Source of the DNA: JACVCS01 sp038328575
GTDB lineage: Bacteria > Planctomycetota > Phycisphaerae > Phycisphaerales > UBA1924
Assembly: GCA_038328575.1 (NCBI GenBank)
Contig: JBBQMD010000013.1
Location: forward strand, 1-56,321
Length of the DNA: 56,321 nt
Direction: 5' to 3'
Shown here: piece after piece, positions 17,179-24,735 of the stretch
Numbering within the stretch: the first letter of the stretch is position 1
Layout: every line of letters begins with the position of its first letter
Made by a program: the position numbers and the translations under genes
Notes under the pieces: generated by a model
The model's input: only the letters and a program-made list of their open reading frames with translations
Database searches by the model: none
What the model was told of the DNA's origin: nothing

Positions 17179-17658
17179 ATGACAAGCAACCGCAGCCGGC
17201 GACTCACGATGGCGATCGCGACACTCCTTTGCACGGCGCTGCTCGTGGGCGGATGTTCCAAGATTGATGACCGGCGCCTCGATGAGGACATGATCACGCT
17301 CAGCGAGCTGCGGACGCTGATCATCAAGCAGAACGCGAGCCCGAAGGACGCCGAGGTCATCATTCTTGATGCACGCCGCCCCTCGGTCATCGCGCGAGGC
17401 GGAATTCCGGGCGCGCGTCCTATTGATCTGCTTTCGATCGATAGCGTGCAGAAGCGCCCGGATCCGAAGATTGCCCAGTTTGACACAAAGGTTGTCTACG
17501 GCGACAACCCCCCCGACGCCATCGCGCGAGCGGTGGCCAAGCGAATGCTCGAGGCGGGGTACGCCAACGTGCGGTGGTATCGCGGCGGCTGGGAGGAGTG
17601 GGCGCGAACGGTGAACCCCGGAACAGTGCCTGCGTCGAGCACGTCGGGGAAGCCGTGA
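17179..17658 (+). CDS. Rhodanese-like lipoprotein without the catalytic cysteine
   Basis: 159 aa. A lipoprotein signal ends in LVGGC (Cys26), then a rhodanese-like fold: AEVIILDARRPSVIARGGIPGARPI is the typical cyanide-sulfurtransferase CH2A-like region, and the end (LEAGYANVRWYRGGWEEWA) fits the C-terminal helix. At the active-site loop, where VVYC is expected, the protein has VVYGDNPPDA, so no sulfur transfer is expected; a binding role is more likely. The shorter ATG at 17179 is preferred to 17149 because TATGCT is 8 nt upstream and the signal peptide is then of normal length. Confidence 0.8.
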   Translation: MTSNRSRRLTMAIATLLCTALLVGGCSKIDDRRLDEDMITLSELRTLIIKQNASPKDAEVIILDARRPSVIARGGIPGARPIDLLSIDSVQKRPDPKIAQFDTKVVYGDNPPDAIARAVAKRMLEAGYANVRWYRGGWEEWARTVNPGTVPASSTSGKP

Positions 17659-17965
17659 CGAGGGTTCTGTCCCGAGGGTTTCCCCTCTTTCTCCAGTTCA
17701 CGGGCGGGGAGACGGGCTAAATCGGACGTGGTCGGGGTTCATTCTTGCGCGTGGGCTGAAATTGCCGCTTGCATAAACGTGAGTGTCGGGTACTTTAATA
17801 TCAGCAACTTGGTGTAGGGGTATGGAACGAGCGCGTCTTCCGGCTCAAACGAGCGGTCAGTCTGTCTTTTCGTTTCGCTGTCGTCATCGCCTTCCGGTGT
17901 GTGGGCTCGCGGCGTTGAGTGCGTCGCGAGCTTTGGACGGCGTCCACATTTTAGAGGAGTTTGTC
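17659..17965. other. Leader region of the DUF11/dockerin gene, 307 bp
   Basis: Holds the predicted promoter at 17769-17796 and an untranslated leader of about 160 nt ending in the GAGGAG ribosome site. The frame is open from 17783, but the N-terminal part is not protein-like and precedes the signal peptide. Confidence 0.5.
17769..17796 (+). promoter_or_regulatory. Predicted promoter of the DUF11/dockerin gene
   Basis: TTGCAT, 16-nt spacer, TACTTT (again TANNNT), in a locally AT-rich stretch. About 170 nt before the start codon. Confidence 0.5.
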
Positions 17966-20900
17966 ATGAAGAAGTTCGTCCCCGCTTTGCTTGGAGCGCT
18001 CGCGCTGATGAGCGCAACGTGCCAGGCCAATGCCCAGCTTGTTGTCGGCAACGACAACGCGAACGGTCAACTTTGGGTCATCGACATCGTGAACAGCGGT
18101 ACCGCGACGCGACAACTGGTCAGCGGCACGACCGCGCAGGTTCGCGGGATCGCGGCGGACAACACCAACAACATTCTGTACTGGCTGGACGGGTCCTCGA
18201 TCCCGCAGTCGTTGTACAGGGCGACGATGACCACGTCGGGCACGCTGAGCCCGGTGCTGGTTGGCATCCTCCGCATTGGCGTGACCAACGTCGCGCCCCA
18301 GAGCTTGGCGTACGACACCGTTGCTGGCAAGCTCTACGCATACCACAACTCGAATGTGGTTGCCACCGAGGGCTTTTACGAGGTGAACGTCATCGACGCG
18401 ACAATGACGGTGGCGTATCTGCCGGGCGTCACCGCTGGCGAAGCGACAGGCTTTGATTACGACAGCGGGACCGACGCGTTCTATTACACGAACGACCTGA
18501 CGACCGTCTCGACCTTCAGCCCCAATGGCCGCGGGCTTTACCGGCTTTCCAAGCCGCTGACGGCACCGATTGTCACGTTCGTCACGGCCTATACAAACGC
18601 GGACACGGACATCGACGGCCTGGCGATGGGCAACGGGCGCGCGTACTTCGTCAACGACAACGGTCCGCACTACGTCTACAACCTCACGACCAACGTCTAT
18701 GAGACGAACATCCCGCAGACCTTCACCAGCACCGGCGCAGAATCCGGCGGCGCGTGGGCGCCCGGGCTGGTCCCGGCGGCGGCCGCGGGCAGCAACGTCG
18801 CGGTCACGATCAGCGACAGCCCTGACCCACTGACGATTCCTCCCGGCGGCAACATCACGTACGTCATCACCGCCACCAACTTCGGCCCCGATCCGGCGAC
18901 GGGCGTCAATGTCACCGGCACGCTGCCGGGCAACGTCACGTTCTCCTCGGTCACGGCGCCGGGCACGCACAACCTCGGCGTTATTTCGGCCAGCTTCGGC
19001 ACGCTGGCATCTGGCGCGTCGGGCTCGATCACGGTTGTCGTAAACGGGCCGGCAGTTGCGCCCGCGACGGTGACCTACACCGTTAACGCGACCACGACGT
19101 CAACCGATCCGTTCCTCTCGAACAACACCGCGACCGCGACGACAGCGGTGGCTCAGCCGCCGGCCAATCTGGCGATCGTCGTCGTCGACGCACCGACGAC
19201 GCTGGTCGTGCCGCCGGGCGGAGAGATCACGTTCACTGCGACAATCAACAACACCGTGGCGGGCAACAACGACGCCAACAACGTGGTCGTGACCGCGACC
19301 GTTCCGATCGACTATGACTTCGTCTCGGTCACGGCGCCGGGGACGTATGACGCGGGCACGCGCGTGATCACGGCGAACCTCGGCACGGTGACCTTCGGCT
19401 CCTCGCCGCAGATCATTGCGGTGGTCTCGCGGACGGCGCCGGTGGTCGGCTCGCTGACCATCACGTTCCCCTGGAGCGTGACATCGTCGGCGGCGGACCC
19501 GGTGCTGACCAACAACGTTGACAACGAGACGACAATCATCCGCGAGACGCAGGCTGCGCTGTCGATCACGAACGTGGACTCGCCGGACCCGCTGTTGATC
19601 CCGCCGGGCGGGAACATCAACTACCTGATCACGGTGACCAACGGTCAGTCGGCGACGACCGACCCGAACGGAGCAGAGAACTCGACAGTGACGGGCACGC
19701 TCCCGACGGGGGTGACGTTTGTGTCGATCGATCCGCCGGGCACGTACGACGCGGGCACCCGGATGATCTCGACGAACCTGGGCACGGTCTTTAACGGCTC
19801 ACCAGCATCGTTCAACGTGGTGGTGAGCGCGGACGCAGTTGGCACCGTGGTCTTCCCCGTGACCGTATCGACCACGACCTTTGAACCCACGCTTACCAAC
19901 AACACCGCGACTGCGACGACGACGATCGGCACCGACCCGCCGGCCAATCTGGCGATCGTCGTTATCGATGCGCCAGCGACGCTGGTCGTGCCGCCGGGCG
20001 GAGAGATCACGTTCACCGCAACGGTGAACAACACCGCCGTGGGCAACTTTGACGCCGACAACGTGGTCGTGACCGCGACCGTTCCGATCGACTACGACTT
20101 CGTAGGGGTCACGGCGCCGGGGACGTATGACGCGGGCACGCGCGTGATCACGGCGAACCTCGGCACGGTGACCTTCGGCTCCTCGCCGCAGATCATCGCG
20201 GTGGTCTCGCGGACGGCGCCGGTGGTCGGCTCGCTGACCATCACGTTCCCTTGGAGCGTGACATCGTCGGCGACGGACCCTGTGCTGACCAACAACGTGG
20301 ACAACGAGACGACGATCATTCGCGAGCCGCAGGCCGCGCTGACGATCACGAACGTGGACTCGCCGGACCCGGTGGTGATCCCGCCGGGCGGGAACATCAA
20401 CTACCTGATCACGGTGACCAACGGGCAGTCGGCGACGACCGACCCGAACGGAGCCGCGAACTCGACAGTGACGGGCACGCTCCCGACGGGGGTGACGTTT
20501 GTGTCGATCGATCCGCCGGGCACGTACGACGCGGGCACCCGGATGATCGCTACGAATCTGGGCACGGTCTTCAACGGCTCGCCAGCGTCGTTCAACGTGC
20601 TGGTGAGCGCGGACGCGATCGGCAGCGTGGTCTTCCCCGTGACCGTATCGACCACGACCCTTGAGCCCACGACCACCAATAACACCGCCACTGCCACGAC
20701 GACGATCCGCGGTCCGCAGGCCAATCTGGGCGTCGCGATCGTCGATCCCTCGGATTGCGCCGTGAGCGCCGGTCAGAACTTCAGCTACACCGTCAACGTC
20801 ACCAACGCCGGCACCGAGACCGGCAACGACATCGTTCTGGACTTCACGCTCCCGAGCTCCAGCGACGCGACGTTTGTTTCGTCCAGCCCCTCGATCGTGC

Positions 20901-22708
20901 CGCTCGCCGGCGTGATCACCTACAACATCGGCACGTTGGCCAGCGGCGACAGCGCGTCGCTCACGGTCAACATGACCGCCATCACCGCTGGAGCGACCCT
21001 CAGCAGCTCCGCGACGGTCGCTGGCTCGTCGGTGGACCCGACGCCCGCCAACAACTCGACGACGCAGAACACGCTGATCAGCAGCGGCGGCGGCCCGACG
21101 ACGGCGGTCATCAAGGGTGTCATCTCGACGCGCGCCGGCTCCAGCAGCTCCGACGTCCCGGGCATCCCGGGCGCGAAGTTCTCGGGAAACTTCATGAACA
21201 CGCCCTATGCCAGCCCGGATGGCACGAAGTTCATCCAACTGATCGACAGCGATCTGCCGACGACGTCCGACGCGTTGCTGGTCGTGTCGAACAACGGCGT
21301 CCTCTCGGTCGTCGTCCAGGAAGGCAGCCCGATCGCTGGCATCGCCCCGGCCGTTGCGAGCAACTTGGTTCAGATCATTGACACCAAGGCGTCCATCAAC
21401 AACGCTGGCAACTACGCCTTCTCCGGCGACTTCGCCGGGACGGCCTCGGATGACTTCGTGGTCAAGAACGTCGGCGGCGTGTTCAGCCTCGTGATCGACG
21501 AGGACACGACGCCTTCTTCCACGATCGTCGCTGGTTCGACTACATGGAATGACATCGCGGGGAATGTGACGATCTCGCCCGCACCGGGCAACCTGGTGAC
21601 GTTCAATGCCACGGTAAACGACGCTCCGGCGACGACGTTGGATTCGGCGCTCGTGCGCGACGACGGCGCCGTGGCGCTGGCGGTCGAGGGTGTCACCACT
21701 CCGGGCAATCTGGGCGCGGGCACCTTTGGAACGTGGCAGTTCTTCAGCTCCACCGACTTGCTCGGCCTGTCGTTTGACGCGACGCACACCAACTGGACCA
21801 TCGGTGCCGACACCGACGATGTCACCACCCTTGACAACATCGCCGTGCGCAACGGCGACGTTGTGATCCAAGAGGGCTTCCCCTTTACCGGGGCCAGCGG
21901 CGTCGTGACCACCATCAATCGCATCCGCACGTCGCCGAACGGCGACTGGCTCGCCAGCTTCACCGGCACGGGCAGCATCATTCACATCGTCCGCAACGGG
22001 GCCGTGATCCTCAAGACCGGCGACTTGGTCCCGGGCGGCAACGGCGAGACCTTCAACCGCACGACCTTCGGAGTCGTCGGCAACGCCAACGGCGATTATG
22101 TCTACGGCGTCGAGACCACCGAGCCCGACGTGCTTCGCGACGGGGTGCTCGTGCTCAACAACACCACTGTCATCGCTCGCCAGAACGACCCGATCGACCT
22201 CAACAACGACGGCATCTTCAACGACGATGCCTTCATCCGCACCATTGAGAACGACAACATGTTCATGTCCAACACGGACGTGTACGTCACCGTCACGCTT
22301 CGCAACACAGCCGCCGCGATCTGCTTCGCGTCAGACACCACGGCGTCCGGGGCCGCGCTCATCCGCATCCCGCTCCCGAGCACGGTGGTGTTCCCCGCCC
22401 GCTGCAACGGCGCCGACATCGCCTACGACAACGGCGACTTCCTCCCTCGCGCCGAGATCGTTGACGGCACCAACGGCACCCCGGCCATCCCCGGCCCCTT
22501 CGGCGGCGTGAACAACGGCGTCACCGAGGCCGACTACAACGTCTTCTTCGCCAACTTCTTCGACGCCAACGCGGTCGCAGACATCGCCAACGACGACGGC
22601 ACCAGCCGCGTCCCCACCCCCGCCCCCACGACCGTGGTGAACAACGGCGTGACCGAAGGCGACTACAACTACTTCTTCAGCGTCTTCTTCGACGGGTGCT
22701 CGCTGTAA
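17966..22708 (+). CDS. Giant secreted DUF11-repeat protein with GC-type dockerin
   Basis: 1580 aa. Signal peptide MKKFVPALLGALALMSATCQANA; residues ~25-270 look like a beta-propeller (WVIDIVNSG, GIAADNTNNILYWLDG, LAYDTVAGKLYAY); then about six DUF11-type Ig-like domains, each opening with a (S/A)PDPLxxPPGGxIxY-type strand and closing with LTNN-type turns; then ~370 residues of a second beta-rich domain (VIKGVISTRAGS, DVLRDGVLVLNN); and a C-terminal dockerin with NNGVTEADYN and NNGVTEGDYN repeats, ending FFDGCSL. Domains 2-3 are duplicated as domains 4-5 by a 780-bp tandem repeat. ATG 17966 has GAGGAG upstream. Likely a surface or extracellular structural protein; its role is unknown. A strong terminator follows. 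Confidence 0.88.
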   Translation: MKKFVPALLGALALMSATCQANAQLVVGNDNANGQLWVIDIVNSGTATRQLVSGTTAQVRGIAADNTNNILYWLDGSSIPQSLYRATMTTSGTLSPVLVGILRIGVTNVAPQSLAYDTVAGKLYAYHNSNVVATEGFYEVNVIDATMTVAYLPGVTAGEATGFDYDSGTDAFYYTNDLTTVSTFSPNGRGLYRLSKPLTAPIVTFVTAYTNADTDIDGLAMGNGRAYFVNDNGPHYVYNLTTNVYETNIPQTFTSTGAESGGAWAPGLVPAAAAGSNVAVTISDSPDPLTIPPGGNITYVITATNFGPDPATGVNVTGTLPGNVTFSSVTAPGTHNLGVISASFGTLASGASGSITVVVNGPAVAPATVTYTVNATTTSTDPFLSNNTATATTAVAQPPANLAIVVVDAPTTLVVPPGGEITFTATINNTVAGNNDANNVVVTATVPIDYDFVSVTAPGTYDAGTRVITANLGTVTFGSSPQIIAVVSRTAPVVGSLTITFPWSVTSSAADPVLTNNVDNETTIIRETQAALSITNVDSPDPLLIPPGGNINYLITVTNGQSATTDPNGAENSTVTGTLPTGVTFVSIDPPGTYDAGTRMISTNLGTVFNGSPASFNVVVSADAVGTVVFPVTVSTTTFEPTLTNNTATATTTIGTDPPANLAIVVIDAPATLVVPPGGEITFTATVNNTAVGNFDADNVVVTATVPIDYDFVGVTAPGTYDAGTRVITANLGTVTFGSSPQIIAVVSRTAPVVGSLTITFPWSVTSSATDPVLTNNVDNETTIIREPQAALTITNVDSPDPVVIPPGGNINYLITVTNGQSATTDPNGAANSTVTGTLPTGVTFVSIDPPGTYDAGTRMIATNLGTVFNGSPASFNVLVSADAIGSVVFPVTVSTTTLEPTTTNNTATATTTIRGPQANLGVAIVDPSDCAVSAGQNFSYTVNVTNAGTETGNDIVLDFTLPSSSDATFVSSSPSIVPLAGVITYNIGTLASGDSASLTVNMTAITAGATLSSSATVAGSSVDPTPANNSTTQNTLISSGGGPTTAVIKGVISTRAGSSSSDVPGIPGAKFSGNFMNTPYASPDGTKFIQLIDSDLPTTSDALLVVSNNGVLSVVVQEGSPIAGIAPAVASNLVQIIDTKASINNAGNYAFSGDFAGTASDDFVVKNVGGVFSLVIDEDTTPSSTIVAGSTTWNDIAGNVTISPAPGNLVTFNATVNDAPATTLDSALVRDDGAVALAVEGVTTPGNLGAGTFGTWQFFSSTDLLGLSFDATHTNWTIGADTDDVTTLDNIAVRNGDVVIQEGFPFTGASGVVTTINRIRTSPNGDWLASFTGTGSIIHIVRNGAVILKTGDLVPGGNGETFNRTTFGVVGNANGDYVYGVETTEPDVLRDGVLVLNNTTVIARQNDPIDLNNDGIFNDDAFIRTIENDNMFMSNTDVYVTVTLRNTAAAICFASDTTASGAALIRIPLPSTVVFPARCNGADIAYDNGDFLPRAEIVDGTNGTPAIPGPFGGVNNGVTEADYNVFFANFFDANAVADIANDDGTSRVPTPAPTTVVNNGVTEGDYNYFFSVFFDGCSL
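19161..20720 (+). repeat. 780-bp in-frame tandem duplication (two copies)
   Basis: Copy 1 is about 19161-19940 and copy 2 about 19941-20720; each encodes 260 residues (two DUF11 domains). Long stretches are identical, for example around 19331-19470 and 20111-20250; differences are mostly single bases. It implies a recent unequal exchange or slippage event. Confidence 0.85.
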
Positions 22709-22712
22709 GGCA

Positions 22713-22777
22713 GAGTGCTGAGCGATGAGTGCTGAGAAGACCGGCAATCGACAATCGGCAATCGGCAATCGTGAATG
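22713..22777. repeat. Heptamer repeats, two families in series
   Basis: Begins 4 bp after the stop. First GAGTGCT, GAGCGAT, GAGTGCT, GAGAAGA; then after 2 bases GGCAATC, GACAATC, GGCAATC (x2), GTGAATG. The second set is the reverse complement of the CCGATTG family at 24328. Confidence 0.8.
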
Positions 22778-22789
22778 CAGGAATCCAAG

Positions 22790-22823
22790 GCCCCGGCTCA
22801 TCTGAGCCGGGGCTTTTTCTTTG
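22790..22823 (+). terminator. Intrinsic terminator of the DUF11/dockerin gene
   Basis: Perfect 11-bp stem GCCCCGGCTCA / TGAGCCGGGGC with a 2-nt loop followed by TTTTTCTTT. Textbook form. Confidence 0.92.
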
Positions 22824-22937
22824 GGGCCCGCGGTGTGGGGGTGGGGCGGGCGGGCGGAGAGGCAGGCAGGCGGGCGGGCGGGTATGTGGAGGTTTCCGGT
22901 TGACGCGGGCTCGGGTCGGTGCGCCAAGGATGTGCCA

Positions 22938-24203
22938 ATGAGCGATGACGTTCACACGCGCCGAGAGTCGAATCACGCGGCAGACGATCCGGGCGATCGT
23001 GCGCTGTTGGATATGGCGGCGCGGGCCGCGTATCGCGGGCTAGGGAATGTGGAGCCGAATCCGCTGGTGGGGGCGGTGATCAGCCGCGTCGCGGTGAGTG
23101 GCGCCGGGTTAAGCGAGAGTGAAGCGCTGGCACGCGTGGTAAGTGTGGGGCACCATCGGCGTTTCGGCGATGTTCACGCGGAGGTTGACACGCTCGCGCG
23201 GGCTCGCGCGCTCGGCGCTGATGTGCGGGGCTGCATCATGCACGTCACGCTCGAACCCTGCAATCACACGGGAAAGCAGCCGCCCTGCACCGGCGCGATC
23301 GTCGCGGCCGGGATCGCGGAGGTTGTTATCGCGCGAGCGGATCTGAACCCGCTGGCCGCCGGGGGCGCAGAGTTCCTGCGCGAGTGCGGCGTGCGCGTGC
23401 GGTTCAGCGAGGCATCGGGCAACGCGATAACGCTGAGCGAGCCGTTCATGAAGCGAATCCGGGGCGAGCAGCCCTGGGTCGTTGCCAAGTGGGCGCAGAC
23501 CATCGACGGGCGGATCGCGACTCGCACGCGCGACAGCAAGTGGATCAGCTCCGAACGTTCGCGCAGACACGTACATCTTTTGCGGGCACGCGTGGACGCG
23601 ATCATTACTGGCGTGGGCACGCTCGCGGCGGACAACCCGATGCTCACCGCCCGGGACGTGCCCTTGCGGCGCGATGGGCGTGCGGCACTGCGCGTGCTCG
23701 TGGACCCGATGCTGCGCGGGGTGATTCAGCATTTGGACGAGGCGCGAAGCATGTTTGATGGGGCCGCGCCGGTGCTGGTGGTGACGCTGGATCGCAGCGC
23801 GATCGATCATCACCGGGCGGTGGAACGCATCCGGCGGGGCGGCGCGAGCGTGCTCACGTTGCCGGCGATCGGCCTGGGCGAGATCGACCTGGGCGTGATG
23901 CTGGCGACGCTGCGCCGAGAGCACAATGTGAATACCGCCATGATCGAGGCGGGCGGGCGGTTGACCGGCTGGCTGATGTCGCGCGGGTTGATCGATGAGT
24001 GCCAGGTGTACATCGCGCCGATGGTGATGGGCGACCCGAGTGCGCTGGGGCCAGCGAACACGACGTTTGCGTCGAGCATCGCGGAGCTGCCGCGCTGGCG
24101 TGTGGTGGATCATCGCGCGATCGGGCCGGACATCCGGCTGGTGTATCGCAAGGCGGAGGCGGGCTGGGCGCGGGCGGCGCGCGGGTCAGCGCTTGACCCA
24201 TGA
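22938..24203 (+). CDS. ribD: Bifunctional riboflavin biosynthesis protein RibD (deaminase/reductase)
   Basis: 421 aa. N-terminal deaminase (~25-175): NPLVGAVI, zinc ligands in DVHAE and EPCNHTGKQPPC. C-terminal 5-amino-6-(5-phosphoribosylamino)uracil reductase (~185-410): PWVVAKWAQTIDGRIAT, GVGTLAADNPMLT, EAGGRLTGWLMSRGLIDE. It performs the second and third steps of riboflavin synthesis from GTP. ATG 22938 is supported by AAGGATG upstream; the frame opens earlier at 22821 inside a G-rich, non-protein-like stretch. ribE, ribBA and ribH are not adjacent, and I see no FMN riboswitch in the 114 bp between the terminator and the start. The insertion at residues ~60-75 is longer than usual. Confidence 0.95.
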   Translation: MSDDVHTRRESNHAADDPGDRALLDMAARAAYRGLGNVEPNPLVGAVISRVAVSGAGLSESEALARVVSVGHHRRFGDVHAEVDTLARARALGADVRGCIMHVTLEPCNHTGKQPPCTGAIVAAGIAEVVIARADLNPLAAGGAEFLRECGVRVRFSEASGNAITLSEPFMKRIRGEQPWVVAKWAQTIDGRIATRTRDSKWISSERSRRHVHLLRARVDAIITGVGTLAADNPMLTARDVPLRRDGRAALRVLVDPMLRGVIQHLDEARSMFDGAAPVLVVTLDRSAIDHHRAVERIRRGGASVLTLPAIGLGEIDLGVMLATLRREHNVNTAMIEAGGRLTGWLMSRGLIDECQVYIAPMVMGDPSALGPANTTFASSIAELPRWRVVDHRAIGPDIRLVYRKAEAGWARAARGSALDP

Positions 24204-24307
24204 GCATTGCGGGTGATAGGAATGAGGCGCGAGCGTCTGGTCGGCGCGCGTGGTGATCTGCCACATGCGTTGTTCTCGCGGTGCGCCTTTCTCAGTGTTT
24301 GCGTCTC

Positions 24308-24411
24308 CCGGTTCCCGATTTGCCTGCCCGGTTGCCGATTGCCGGTTGCCGATTGCCGTCCCTCGGTTCAGCCTCCCCGGTTGCCGATTGCCGGCTGCCG
24401 ATTGCCGTCCC
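24308..24411. repeat. Longest heptamer array of the window (CCGATTG/CCGGTTG family)
   Basis: Two units (CCGGTTC, CCGATTT), a 6-bp interruption, then twelve heptamers in exact register from 24328: alternating CCGGTTG and CCGATTG, with CCGTCCC closing each half (24356, 24405). The two halves form a higher-order 49-bp repeat. Ends 6 bp before the DnaA box. Confidence 0.88.
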
Positions 24412-24417
24412 CCAAAC

Positions 24418-24426
24418 TTATCCACA
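24418..24426 (+). promoter_or_regulatory. Perfect DnaA box TTATCCACA
   Basis: Exact match to the consensus, 27 bp before the recA -35. Single box; could link recA expression to DnaA or be chance. Confidence 0.5.
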
Positions 24427-24441
24427 AACACCACCCGAATA

Positions 24442-24470
24442 CCCGAACAGACTTGACGAGGATGTTCGGG
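24442..24470. promoter_or_regulatory. Inverted repeat overlapping the recA -35: SOS-type operator candidate
   Basis: Perfect 8-bp arms CCCGAACA and TGTTCGGG separated by 13 bp; the -35 hexamer lies inside. GAAC/GTTC cores resemble Gram-positive-type LexA sites, although the spacing is wider. LexA is not encoded in the window. Confidence 0.45.
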
Positions 24471-24482
24471 TCGCGGTATGCT
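24453..24482 (+). promoter_or_regulatory. Predicted recA promoter
   Basis: TTGACG, 18-nt spacer, TATGCT. Best -35/-10 pair in the window; start expected near 24489, giving a leader of about 245 nt. Confidence 0.6.
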
Positions 24483-24735
24483 TGTGATGACAGGCCCGCG
24501 ACCGACGTCGCCCCTGTTCGCGAGCCGCGACGTGTGTCCGGCTGTTGCCTCACGTCGGCGTTCGGATGCCCGCGATCCGGCACGTCATCAGCCGATTGCG
24601 ATGGGATTTGGTCATGCTGCCGCGTGCTCACCATGGCACGAACCAGCCTTCTGACCACGACCGCTGTCGCAACACACAGGGCTGAATGACGGCGCCAGAC
24701 TCGTGGCCACCTCCGGCAAGAAAGGATTGGCGCTC

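Larger units (their letters stand above)
24204..24735. other. recA upstream region, 532 bp
   Basis: Contains, in order, a large heptamer array (24308-24411), a perfect DnaA box, an inverted-repeat operator candidate overlapping a promoter, and a leader of about 245 nt before the recA ribosome site. A 55-codon frame (ATG 24487 to TGA 24654) starts 4 nt after the promoter's -10 element; I cannot tell whether it is translated. Confidence 0.55.

Noticed and set aside
19799..21985. 728-codon open frame on the minus strand
   Set aside because: Arg/Asp/His-rich antisense shadow of the DUF11 protein; the apparent repeats only mirror the real gene's duplication.
22824..22937. FMN riboswitch upstream of ribD
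   Set aside because: Only 114 bp lie between the preceding terminator and the start, dominated by G-rich simple sequence; none of the conserved RFN-element segments is visible.
24308..24411. CRISPR array
   Set aside because: The repeats are contiguous heptamers without unique spacers and there are no cas genes.
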